DNA of 9,282 bases from contig JANYBA010000264.1 in assembly GCA_025360985.1 (NCBI GenBank), positions 1 to 9,282 of the forward strand, given 5' to 3'. Below the pieces are notes generated by a model. It saw only the letters and a list, made by a program, of their open reading frames with translations. It did not search any database and was not told the DNA's origin. Below are positions 1-6,918 of this stretch, piece by piece. Positions within the stretch are counted from its first letter, which is position 1; the number at the start of each line of letters is the position of its first letter. The position numbers and the translations under genes were made by a program. The DNA is from Gammaproteobacteria bacterium (lineage in GTDB: Bacteria; Pseudomonadota; Gammaproteobacteria; Xanthomonadales; Xanthomonadaceae).

Positions 1-1
1 G

Positions 2-1288
2 CTGGACTGGAAAAGCGAAGATTTCTGGAACCTCGACGCGCTCGATCGCGAACTCGAGCGCGTCTTCGACCTGTGCCACGGCTGCCGTCGTTGCGTCAGC
101 CTCTGCCAGTCCTTCCCGGTGCTTTTCGACCTGGTCGACAACTCGCCGACCATGGAAGTGGACGGCGTCGCCAAGGCCGATTTCGCCAAGGTCGTCGACC
201 AGTGCTACCTGTGCGACCTGTGTTACCAGACCAAGTGCCCCTACATCCCGACGCACGAGTGGAACATCGATTTCCCGCACCTGATGTTGCGCGCCAAGGC
301 GGTCGGGTTCCGCAATGATGGCGCCAAGGCCTCGGCGAAACTGATTTCCAACACGCGCCTGGTCGGCAAACTCGCGTCGATACCGGTCGTGGTCGAGGCA
401 GTGAACTGGGGCAACAAGAACCCGACCGTGCGCGGGCTGCTCGAGAAGACCCTCGACGTGCACCGCGACGCGCAATTGCCGACCTACCACTCGCCGACCG
501 CGCGATCGCGCCTGGAAAAGCGCCAGGACGACGGCGCCAACGCCGTCGCCGCCGGCCCGACCAGCGGCAAGGTGGCGATCTTCATCACCTGCTATGGCGA
601 CCACAACCATCCGAAAATGGTCGAGGACCTGGTGGCGGTGCTGCGCCACAACGGCGTGGCGGTGAAGCTCCTGGCGCGCGAATCCTGCTGCGGCATGCCC
701 AAGCTGGAGCTCGGCGACCTCGACACCGTCGAGAAATACAAGAACGCCAACCTGCCGCGCCTGCTCGAAGCCGTCGACGACGGCTGGGACCTGGTCGCGC
801 CCATTCCTTCCTGCGTGCTGATGTTCAAGCAGGAAATCCCGTTGCTGTTCCCGGTCGACGCGGCCGTGCAGCAGGTCAAGCGCGCATTTTTCGATCCTTT
901 CGAATACCTGATGCACCGGCACGCCGCTGGCCTGTTCAAGACCGACTTCAAGACCGAACTGGGCTCGATTGCCTGGCAGGTCGCCTGCCACCAGCGCGTG
1001 CAGAACATCGGCCCGAAGACCCGCGACGTGCTCAACCTCGTTCCCAACACCGAAGTCGTGACCATCGAGCGCTGTTCGGGACACGACGGCACCTATGGCG
1101 TGAAGAAGTCGACCTACGAACTGTCGCGCAAGATCGCCAAGCCGGTCGAGACCCGCGTGAGGCAGGCAGCGCCAAGACACTTCACCTCGGACTGCGTGAT
1201 GGCCGGCGCCCACATCGCCCACGGCCTGGGCGACGGCACGGTCGCTGAGCATCCGATCAGCCTGATCCGCACCGCCTACGGCATCTGA
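2..1288 (+). CDS. Fe-S oxidoreductase with two cysteine clusters and CCG domains (5' truncated)
   Basis: The reading frame is open from the window's left edge (first full codon at position 2), so the N-terminus lies outside the window and a start at internal ATG 302 or CTG 119 would be wrong. Two ferredoxin-type cysteine clusters are visible: CHGCRRCVSLC at nt 74-106 and CYLCDLCYQTKCP from nt 203, the pattern for two [4Fe-4S] clusters. Downstream come heterodisulfide-reductase-like CCG elements: FITC then ESCCGMPK (around nt 590-700), and a second, altered half with ACHQRVQNIG and ERCSGHDG (around nt 980-1090), where CCG has become CSG. This resembles the GlpC/HdrD-like Fe-S proteins that pass electrons from quinones or small carriers. 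From family knowledge, this subtype often sits beside a rubrerythrin gene and a DUF3501 gene, and DUF3501 does follow here. A role in electron transfer or peroxide defence is inference; the substrate is unknown. Confidence 0.9.
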   Translation: MDWKSEDFWNLDALDRELERVFDLCHGCRRCVSLCQSFPVLFDLVDNSPTMEVDGVAKADFAKVVDQCYLCDLCYQTKCPYIPTHEWNIDFPHLMLRAKAVGFRNDGAKASAKLISNTRLVGKLASIPVVVEAVNWGNKNPTVRGLLEKTLDVHRDAQLPTYHSPTARSRLEKRQDDGANAVAAGPTSGKVAIFITCYGDHNHPKMVEDLVAVLRHNGVAVKLLARESCCGMPKLELGDLDTVEKYKNANLPRLLEAVDDGWDLVAPIPSCVLMFKQEIPLLFPVDAAVQQVKRAFFDPFEYLMHRHAAGLFKTDFKTELGSIAWQVACHQRVQNIGPKTRDVLNLVPNTEVVTIERCSGHDGTYGVKKSTYELSRKIAKPVETRVRQAAPRHFTSDCVMAGAHIAHGLGDGTVAEHPISLIRTAYGI

Positions 1289-1290
1289 GC

Positions 1291-1902
1291 ATGACCATGA
1301 ACCCCACGAGCGCCGCCATGACCAAACTGACCCGCGCCGACCTGTGGCCGCTCGAACGCTACGCCGTCGAGCGCGGCCCGTTCCGCAGCCGCGTGATCGC
1401 GCACAAGAAATTGCGCAAGATCGCCCTCGGCGAGCACGTTGGCCTGCTGTTCGAGGATCGACTCACCGTGCAGTACCAGGTGCAGGAAATGCTGCGGATC
1501 GAGCGCATTTTCGAAGCGCGGGGCATCCAGGAGGAACTCGATGCCTACAACCCGCTGATCCCGGACGGCAGCAACCTCAAGGCGACGATGCTGATCGAAT
1601 TCCCGGACCCGGCCGTGCGCGCCGAGCGCCTGGCGCAATTGGGCGGCATCGAACACCGCGTCTTCGCGGAAGTCGCAGGCTTGCCGCGCGTGTTCGCGCA
1701 TGCCGACGAGGACCTGGACCGCAGCACCGAGGACAAGACCGCAGCCGTGCACTTCCTGCGCTTCGAGTTTTCGCCGGCGGCGATCACCGCGCTGCGTGGC
1801 GGCGCGGCGCTGGCCTTCGGCATCGAGGATCCGCGACTGCCGGAACGCGTCCTGGCGCCGGAGGCCTCGCGCCTGGCCTTGCTCGCCGATTTCGGCCACT
1901 GA
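1291..1902 (+). CDS. DUF3501 family protein
   Basis: This protein of 203 aa matches my recollection of the DUF3501 family: an N-terminal KLTRADLWPLERY segment, a basic HKKLRKIALG stretch, then LLFEDRLTVQYQVQEMLRIE and a C-terminal half ending in FEFSPAAITALRGG and LAFGIEDPRLP. No signal peptide, membrane segment or cysteine cluster is seen, so it is probably cytoplasmic. Its start lies 2 nt after the stop of the Fe-S oxidoreductase gene, so the two are almost certainly co-transcribed and perhaps translationally coupled. ATG 1291 is used here; ATG 1318 gives 194 aa and begins right at the conserved MTKLTRADL segment, so it is a real alternative. Neither start has a good Shine-Dalgarno sequence. 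The molecular function of DUF3501 is not known to me; the constant partnership with the Fe-S protein suggests an accessory or redox-linked role (inference). Confidence 0.88.
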   Translation: MTMNPTSAAMTKLTRADLWPLERYAVERGPFRSRVIAHKKLRKIALGEHVGLLFEDRLTVQYQVQEMLRIERIFEARGIQEELDAYNPLIPDGSNLKATMLIEFPDPAVRAERLAQLGGIEHRVFAEVAGLPRVFAHADEDLDRSTEDKTAAVHFLRFEFSPAAITALRGGAALAFGIEDPRLPERVLAPEASRLALLADFGH

Positions 1903-1904
1903 TC

Positions 1905-2543
1905 GTGCCGCGCTGGCTCTGGCTTTCGCTGCTGGTGGCTCTGACTGGGCTGTGGTGGTTCGGCCACACCAGCTCGCTGCCGACCGCCGTCGCCCACGCC
2001 GGTCCGGGCCTGGTGTGCAAGATGCCGCCGCCGTTCGAGGATCCCGACCAGCCGCTGCAGTCGCCGGCCAGCGCCAGCATGCCGCCGTTTCGATTGGACA
2101 AAGCAACGGTCACGCCGCTCGCCGGTTTCAGCCTGCAGGCAACGGTGTTGTCGCGCGAAAATTATTCCTTCGGCCGCGAATCGGATTTTTCACCGACCGA
2201 CCTCGCGCTCGGCTGGGGCCCGATGAAGGACATGGCCATCGCCGAGAAGCTGGATGTTTCGCAGGGTGGTCGCTGGTTTCATTACCAATGGGGGCCGGAA
2301 GGCCCGCCGATCCCGCTGCCGGAAATCATCAGCCACAGCGCCAACATGCACATGATCCCCAGCGACGGCACCGTCGCCGAGGCGCTGGCGCACGTGCGAG
2401 CCGGCCAGACGGTGCGCCTGCAAGGCTGGCTCGTGCGCATCGACGGCGATGATGGCTGGCACTGGCAGAGCTCACTGACCCGCGACGACAGTGGTGGTGG
2501 CGCCTGCGAACTGGTCTACGTCTGTTCCCTCGACACGCGCTGA
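1905..2543 (+). CDS. Membrane-anchored hypothetical protein
   Basis: GTG 1905, 2 nt past the DUF3501 stop, gives a 212-aa protein that begins MPRWLWLSLLVALTGLWWFG, a single hydrophobic segment (residues about 4-20) acting as signal anchor or uncleaved signal, followed by a polar, probably periplasmic domain. Later starts would cut this segment, and the frame is open further upstream only as a shadow of DUF3501. Recognisable blocks are ENYSFGRESDFSPTDLALGW (about residues 86-105), GGRWFHYQWG, HSANMHMIPSDGTV and VRLQGWLVRIDGDDGWHWQS, ending in SLTRDDSGGGACELVYV. I recall this combination from uncharacterised gammaproteobacterial proteins but know no function for it. There are two cysteines in the exported part (LVCKM and GACELV) that could pair. 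The gene is the last of the three-gene cluster and converges on the sensor gene. Existence as a gene is well supported; function is unknown. Confidence 0.78.
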   Translation: MPRWLWLSLLVALTGLWWFGHTSSLPTAVAHAGPGLVCKMPPPFEDPDQPLQSPASASMPPFRLDKATVTPLAGFSLQATVLSRENYSFGRESDFSPTDLALGWGPMKDMAIAEKLDVSQGGRWFHYQWGPEGPPIPLPEIISHSANMHMIPSDGTVAEALAHVRAGQTVRLQGWLVRIDGDDGWHWQSSLTRDDSGGGACELVYVCSLDTR

Positions 2544-2569
2544 AGCCCGGCGCCCCGGCGCTCAGGCTT
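2543..2569. terminator. Hairpin between convergent genes, possible bidirectional terminator
   Basis: AAGCC (2543-2547) and GGCTT (2565-2569) are complementary, and inside them GCGCC (2550-2554) pairs with GGCGC (2557-2561), giving a GC-rich hairpin with one bulge. It spans the gap between the stop codons of the plus-strand cluster and the minus-strand sensor gene and overlaps both ends. There is no T-tract on either side, so intrinsic termination is not assured. Confidence 0.4.
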
Positions 2570-4766
2570 GCGTGCTGGCAATCGCCTGGACCTGGTTGCC
2601 GCCGTAAAGCCGGGCCTTGCCCAACGCGTTGATCGCGCGCACGCGCATGAATTGCGCGCTCTGCTCGCCCGCCATCATTTGCGACACGCCGATGCTCACG
2701 GTCAGGCCGCCGCCGAGTTGCTGCTTGGCGACTTCCGCGCAGATGCGTTCGGCCAACTCCCGGGCGACGCCGATCGCGCGTCCTGGCGCCAGCACCATCA
2801 ACTGATCGGCCGACAAGCGGCCAACGGTTTCGCCGTAGTCCACTTCCTCGCGGATCAAGTCGGCCAGGGCGCGGACCAAGGCCGGAAGTTGCTCGGCCGG
2901 AATGCTTTCTGGCTTGTCGATGCCGATGTGCAGCACCGAGAGCTTCTTGCCTAGCCGGAAAGCCGATTCCTGCAACTGGGTGAGGTGCTGGTCGATCATG
3001 TCGCGGCGGTAGACGCCGGATTCGAGATCGATCTCGTTGCTCAGCCGCGCCTTGATCATCCGGTCGGCTTCGTCGCCCGCGGTCGTGGCCAGGGCGGCGA
3101 ATTCGGCGGCCATTTCCAGTTCTTCGTCGCTGTAGGTGGTGCCTTCGGCGCGTTCGATCAGCAGCACGCCCCAGCCTGGTTTTTCGATGGGCAGCGGGAT
3201 GATCGCCAGGCGCACCGTCTCCAGGGGTCCCTCGGGGCCGTCGAAATCGATCGAGATCTGCTGCGGCGCCTTGGCGCGACTCAAGCTCTTGAGCAAGGCG
3301 CTGCGCTGGGCGAGCAGGGTCTGGAAGCGCGGTTCGGCGGTTTTTGGTTCGACCAGCAACAGGTCTTCGTTGTGGTAGTTCATCGCCGCCACCGCCGAAG
3401 CCTGTTGCGGGAACACCGGCTGCAGGCCACCGAGCAGGCGGCGATAGGCGATCCATTCGAGATCGCCGTCGGTGGCCATTTCCAGGCCCGTCTGCAGGCT
3501 GCTCAGCATGAGCTCGCGGGCACGGGCGATCTTTTCCTTGGCAGAGTCTTCCGGGACCTGGGCACGCCGTTGCCGTGCGCGTTCCACGAACGCCTGGCGG
3601 ATCCACGGCAGCGACAGGTAAAGGCCGAGCTGCAGCATCAGGATGTATTCGAATCCGCGCCGCGCCAGCCGGCCTCCCGGCGGCAGTTGCACCAGCCAGA
3701 GCACGATGATTCCCAAGGCCGGAAGCAAGGCCAGCCAGACCAGGATGGTGGCCCAGCGCCACTGGCGCGGATCGAACAGCAAGGAAAACACGCAGACCAG
3801 CGCGACCGCGAACAGGCACAACAACCCGCCCCATTGCAGGTTGTCCAGATAGGTCGGCGGCACGTACAGCGCGGCCAGCCCGAGCAGGATGAACAGGACG
3901 CCGATCCGGTTGAACCCGGACGCCAGCACGGGCATGTTGTGGTCGATGCCGGCAAAATGCTCGGTGGCCCAGAGCAGCGGCGTGCAGGCGAGTATCCAGA
4001 GCGCGATCGGGAAACCGGCATAGTTCGACGTGACCACGCCGCCGAGCGTCAGCTGCAAATGGTAGTTGCCAACCAGCGAAGCGAACAACGTCGCAAGCGC
4101 GGCGACCGTGATCCAGATCGAGCGCCCGCCCGGCTTGCGATGGCGGTAATAGGCCAAGCCGGCGATGATCAGCAATCCGCCGTAGAGCACGTCATACAGG
4201 AAGCTGTTGGCGCGACTTCGGCGCGCGCGCTGTTCGTCGGTCAGCAAGCGCGGCGCCAGGCTCAAATGGCCCTGGCCTTGCAGTTCGAGGTACCAGGTTG
4301 CCGGCTCGGAAGTCACCGGCAGCGGCAGTTCGAAGGAATCCGGCCAGCGACCCTGGGCGCGGCCCTTGGTGGTTGCCAACCCGGTCTCCGCGAGCACCAG
4401 GTCCGGAGGGCCTGCCTGGTGCAGCCGGATCAGGTCGATTGCCTGGCGATCGAGCCAGACCCAGGTGAAGGGTTCGGCGGCCGAGGGCCGGACGCGCAGC
4501 CGTACCCAGACCGTGCGGCCCGGGCGCAACAGCACGTGCACGCCATTTTCCAATTGGGGGTTGAAGCCGGTATGGGTGCGATTGGCAAGAATGTCGTCCA
4601 GCGACGTTCCCGTCGGCGCTTCCATGTAGGCCCACACCATCGGTGATGCGTCGTCGACCGCGGGATCGGCCGCGTGGGCCGCGCCGACCGGCAATCCGAT
4701 GGCCAAGGCGACCATCCAAGCCAGCCCCGCCAGTCGTCGCCCGAAGTTTCGCAGTCGGCTATCCAC
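2562..4766 (-). CDS. 7TM (DISM-type) sensor protein with degenerate GGDEF domain
   Basis: I place the start at GTG 4766, which is preceded by a strong AGGGGGAGG purine run, giving 734 aa. ATG starts at 4844 or 4898 only add a non-hydrophobic arginine-rich leader. From this start there is a signal peptide (residues 1-32: basic RLRNFGRR, hydrophobic core, GAAHA/AD cleavage), an extracytoplasmic 7TMR-DISM-like sensory domain (about 35-180), seven hydrophobic helices (about 189-207, 216-233, 251-266, 287-303, 313-331, 338-360, 371-389), a GAF-like segment (about 416-566) and a C-terminal GGDEF fold (about 577-734). The GGDEF motif reads SADQL (652-656), the first metal-binding Asp of the usual DID motif is Gly in HIGIDK, and the N-D-GH loop is missing, while the fold markers LTVSIGVS and ARLYGGNQV remain. 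Diguanylate cyclase activity is therefore unlikely; a GTP- or partner-binding role is inference. It is a single-gene unit on this strand. Confidence 0.87.
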   Translation of the reverse strand: MDSRLRNFGRRLAGLAWMVALAIGLPVGAAHAADPAVDDASPMVWAYMEAPTGTSLDDILANRTHTGFNPQLENGVHVLLRPGRTVWVRLRVRPSAAEPFTWVWLDRQAIDLIRLHQAGPPDLVLAETGLATTKGRAQGRWPDSFELPLPVTSEPATWYLELQGQGHLSLAPRLLTDEQRARRSRANSFLYDVLYGGLLIIAGLAYYRHRKPGGRSIWITVAALATLFASLVGNYHLQLTLGGVVTSNYAGFPIALWILACTPLLWATEHFAGIDHNMPVLASGFNRIGVLFILLGLAALYVPPTYLDNLQWGGLLCLFAVALVCVFSLLFDPRQWRWATILVWLALLPALGIIVLWLVQLPPGGRLARRGFEYILMLQLGLYLSLPWIRQAFVERARQRRAQVPEDSAKEKIARARELMLSSLQTGLEMATDGDLEWIAYRRLLGGLQPVFPQQASAVAAMNYHNEDLLLVEPKTAEPRFQTLLAQRSALLKSLSRAKAPQQISIDFDGPEGPLETVRLAIIPLPIEKPGWGVLLIERAEGTTYSDEELEMAAEFAALATTAGDEADRMIKARLSNEIDLESGVYRRDMIDQHLTQLQESAFRLGKKLSVLHIGIDKPESIPAEQLPALVRALADLIREEVDYGETVGRLSADQLMVLAPGRAIGVARELAERICAEVAKQQLGGGLTVSIGVSQMMAGEQSAQFMRVRAINALGKARLYGGNQVQAIASTQA

Positions 4767-4773
4767 CCGCCTC

Positions 4774-4782
4774 CCCCTGTCG
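4774..4782 (-). promoter_or_regulatory. Shine-Dalgarno sequence deciding the sensor gene start
   Basis: Read on the minus strand, the bases just before GTG 4766 are ACAGGGGGAGGCGG. The GGGGGAGG run is close to the anti-SD complement, with a short spacer of several bases, and it supports GTG 4766 over the two upstream ATGs, neither of which has a comparable purine run. The coordinates given are approximate for the purine run. Confidence 0.55.
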
Positions 4783-4888
4783 CGTCGGGAAAGTGTGCCG
4801 CATTTTCGATGGTCGTGGGAAACCCGATGACGGGCCGGCTTCATCGGCTGCGTCCAGCCCTTCCCCGGTGAATCGGACTTGGGTAACA

Positions 4889-5113
4889 ATGGCAACACCT
4901 TTCTACGGTTCCAACGCCGGCTCCGATTCCTGGGAAGAAGACGTCCTGGGCGACGACGTGCTCAAGCCGGGCAATTCGGTGGTCGTCAACTTCGACGACG
5001 GCTCCGGCTACTGCAAGTTCGACTTCCTGGCCAAGTTCGACGATGGCACCAAGGCCGAAAAACACGGCATTGACGTCTGCGAGACCGGAGTATTCCGCCT
5101 GACCGGCGATTGA
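4889..5113 (+). CDS. Small conserved hypothetical protein (WEEDVLG type), start uncertain
   Basis: ATG 4889 gives 74 aa. The visible blocks are FYGSN, DSWEEDVLGDDVLKPG, VVVNFDDGSGYCKFD and KFDDGTKAEKHGIDVC, ending in ETGVFRLTGD. This is an acidic, beta-rich domain with two cysteines (YCKF and DVCE) that may form a disulfide. From memory it resembles small, often secreted proteins that begin with a V-N-x-T-G strand, then an L-Y-x-S-P-like strand, then SWGxDVLG. In frame just upstream, GTG 4868 encodes VNRTWVTMATP, which looks like that missing first strand, so the true start may be GTG 4868 or further upstream; no Shine-Dalgarno sequence supports either. No signal peptide is seen, unlike many relatives, so the gene may be 5'-truncated. 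It lies between the divergent sensor gene and glnS. Function is unknown. Confidence 0.62.
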   Translation: MATPFYGSNAGSDSWEEDVLGDDVLKPGNSVVVNFDDGSGYCKFDFLAKFDDGTKAEKHGIDVCETGVFRLTGD

Positions 5114-5118
5114 TCGCG

Positions 5119-5134
5119 GCCACGGAGCCGTGGC
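5119..5134. promoter_or_regulatory. Short palindrome upstream of glnS
   Basis: GCCACGG-AG-CCGTGGC is a perfect 7-bp inverted repeat with a 2-nt centre, located 6 nt after the small gene's stop and 51 nt before the glnS ATG. As RNA it could fold as a 6-bp stem with a GAGC tetraloop. There is no T-tract, so it may be a weak terminator, an operator-like site or chance in GC-rich DNA. Confidence 0.35.
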
Positions 5135-5142
5135 GGCTCGGG

Positions 5143-5148
5143 TAAACT
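5143..5148 (+). promoter_or_regulatory. Possible -10 element of glnS
   Basis: TAAACT within GGGTAAACTTGCGCC stands out from the GC-rich surroundings and lies 36 nt before the glnS ATG, a sensible distance for a -10 box with a short leader. No acceptable -35 hexamer is found 16-18 bp upstream, so the assignment is tentative. Confidence 0.3.
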
Positions 5149-5184
5149 TGCGCCTCCCCCAGCGCAAATTTGCCCTGCCCGATC

Positions 5185-6915
5185 ATGAGCACCCCCGCGG
5201 CTCCGGCCGTCGAAAAAAACGACTTCATTCGCCAGATCGTCCGCGACGACCTCGCCGCCGGCAAGCATGCCCGGGTCAAGACGCGCTTTCCGCCGGAACC
5301 GAATGGCTACCTGCACCTCGGCCACGCCAAGGCGATCTGCCTGAATTTCGGCATCGGTCGTGAATTCGCCGGCCTGGCCAACCTGCGTTTCGACGACACC
5401 AACCCGGCCAAGGAAGATCCAGAGTACGTCGAAGCGATCAAGGCGGACGTGCGCTGGCTCGGCTTCGAATGGTCCGAGCTGCGCCACGCATCCGACTATT
5501 TCCTGGCTTTCTACCTCGCCGGCGAAAAACTCATCCGCGATGGCAAGGCTTTCGTCTGCGACCTGAGCGCCGAGCAGGTGCGCGAGTACCGCGGCAACCT
5601 GACCGAATCGGGCCGCGACTCGCCGTTCCGAACCCGTGCCGTCGAGGAGAACCTGGACCTGTTCCAGCGCATGCGCGCCGGCGAATTCCCGGATGGCGCG
5701 CGGACCCTGCGCGCGAAGATCGACATGGCCAGCGGCAACATCAACCTGCGCGATCCGGCCCTGTTCCGGATCAAGCATGTCGAGCACCAGAATACCGGCG
5801 CCGAGTGGTGCATCTACCCGATGTACGACTACGCGCATGCCCTGAGCGACGCGCTCGAAGGCATCACCCATTCCTTGTGCACGCTCGAATTCGAGGACCA
5901 TCGCCCGCTCTACGACTGGAGCGTGGACAACGTCGATTTCCCCAACCACCCGGAGTTGTGGTCGTACCTGCCCGGGCGCGGCTTCCCGACCGTGCCGTCG
6001 AAGCCGCGCCAGATCGAGTTCTCGCGCCTGAACATCAACTACACGGTGATGAGCAAGCGCAAGCTACTGACCATGGTCACCGAAGGCCTGGTGAACGGTT
6101 GGGACGATCCGCGCATGCCGACCCTGCAGGGCATCCGTCGCCGCGGTTGCCCGCCGGCGGCGCTGCAATTGCTCGCCGACCGGGTCGGCATCAGCAAGCA
6201 GAATTCGCTGATCGATTTTTCGGTGTTCGAAGGCTGCATCCGCGAAACCATGGACGCGCAAGCGCCGCGTCGAATGGCCGTGGTCGAGCCAGTCAAGCTG
6301 GTGATCAGCAACCTGCCGGAGGCTCACGAAGAATCGCTTACTTTCAACAACCATCCCAAGAACGAGGATTTCGGCACGCGATCGGTGCCGTTCGCACGCG
6401 AGCTTTGGATCGAACGCGAAGACTTCATGGAAGTGCCGGCCAAGGGTTTCCACCGCCTGGTGCCGGGTGGCGAAGTACGCTTGCGCGGCGTCGGAATCGT
6501 CAAATGCATCGAGGTGGTGAAAGCCGGCGACACGATCCGCGAATTGCATTGCACGCTCGATCCCGAGTCGCGCCATGGCCTGCCCGGCGCCGACCGCAAG
6601 ATCAAGGGCACCATCCATTGGCTCAGCGCCAGGCACGCCGTGCCGACCGAGATTCGCCTGTACGACCGCCTGTTCACCGTCCCCGATCCGGACCGCGACG
6701 AGGACGGCAGGACTTACCGCGACTGCATGAATCCGGATTCGGTGCGGATCGTGCGCGGCTACGTCGAACCGTCGGCGGCGCAGCTGGCGCCAGAATCCGG
6801 CATCCAGTTCGAACGGCTGGGCTACTTCTGCGCCGATCGCCACGACCATCGACCGAACGCGCCGGTCTTCAATCGCACCGTGACGCTGCGCGACAGCTGG
6901 GCCAAGCCGGCGTGA
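5185..6915 (+). CDS. glnS: Glutamine--tRNA ligase (GlnRS)
   Basis: This enzyme charges tRNA-Gln with glutamine in the cytoplasm using ATP. The 576-aa product has the class I signatures: FPPEPNGYLHLGHAK with the HIGH motif as HLGH (residues 44-47), and the KMSKS loop as VMSKRK (MSK at 289-291). Other conserved blocks include NLRFDDTNP, YPMYDYAH, DALEGITHSLCTLEF, RPLYDW, GWDDPRMPT and the C-terminal anticodon-binding beta barrels ending FNRTVTLRDSWAK. It is somewhat longer than the E. coli enzyme (about 554 aa); part of the difference is about 16 extra residues (about 257-272) before KPRQIEFSRLN. ATG 5185 is chosen because the only earlier start is a TTG at 5170 and the ATG precedes a short non-conserved leader; no clear Shine-Dalgarno sequence is seen. 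rlmM follows 3 nt later in the same frame. Confidence 0.98.
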   Translation: MSTPAAPAVEKNDFIRQIVRDDLAAGKHARVKTRFPPEPNGYLHLGHAKAICLNFGIGREFAGLANLRFDDTNPAKEDPEYVEAIKADVRWLGFEWSELRHASDYFLAFYLAGEKLIRDGKAFVCDLSAEQVREYRGNLTESGRDSPFRTRAVEENLDLFQRMRAGEFPDGARTLRAKIDMASGNINLRDPALFRIKHVEHQNTGAEWCIYPMYDYAHALSDALEGITHSLCTLEFEDHRPLYDWSVDNVDFPNHPELWSYLPGRGFPTVPSKPRQIEFSRLNINYTVMSKRKLLTMVTEGLVNGWDDPRMPTLQGIRRRGCPPAALQLLADRVGISKQNSLIDFSVFEGCIRETMDAQAPRRMAVVEPVKLVISNLPEAHEESLTFNNHPKNEDFGTRSVPFARELWIEREDFMEVPAKGFHRLVPGGEVRLRGVGIVKCIEVVKAGDTIRELHCTLDPESRHGLPGADRKIKGTIHWLSARHAVPTEIRLYDRLFTVPDPDRDEDGRTYRDCMNPDSVRIVRGYVEPSAAQLAPESGIQFERLGYFCADRHDHRPNAPVFNRTVTLRDSWAKPA

Positions 6916-6918
6916 TTC

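Noticed and set aside
1276..2106. 276-aa minus-strand open frame opposite DUF3501
   Set aside because: Low-complexity arginine- and alanine-rich translation; the plus strand carries a recognised family in a tight operon.
2985..4646. 553-aa open frame on the plus strand opposite the sensor gene
   Set aside because: It is a shadow ORF from GC-rich codon bias: composition is rich in Q, R, A and H, no domain is recognisable, and the minus-strand frame has clear domains.
5008..5949. 313-aa minus-strand open frame opposite the start of glnS
   Set aside because: It lies against the catalytic core of GlnRS and shows no domain; typical shadow in GC-rich DNA.
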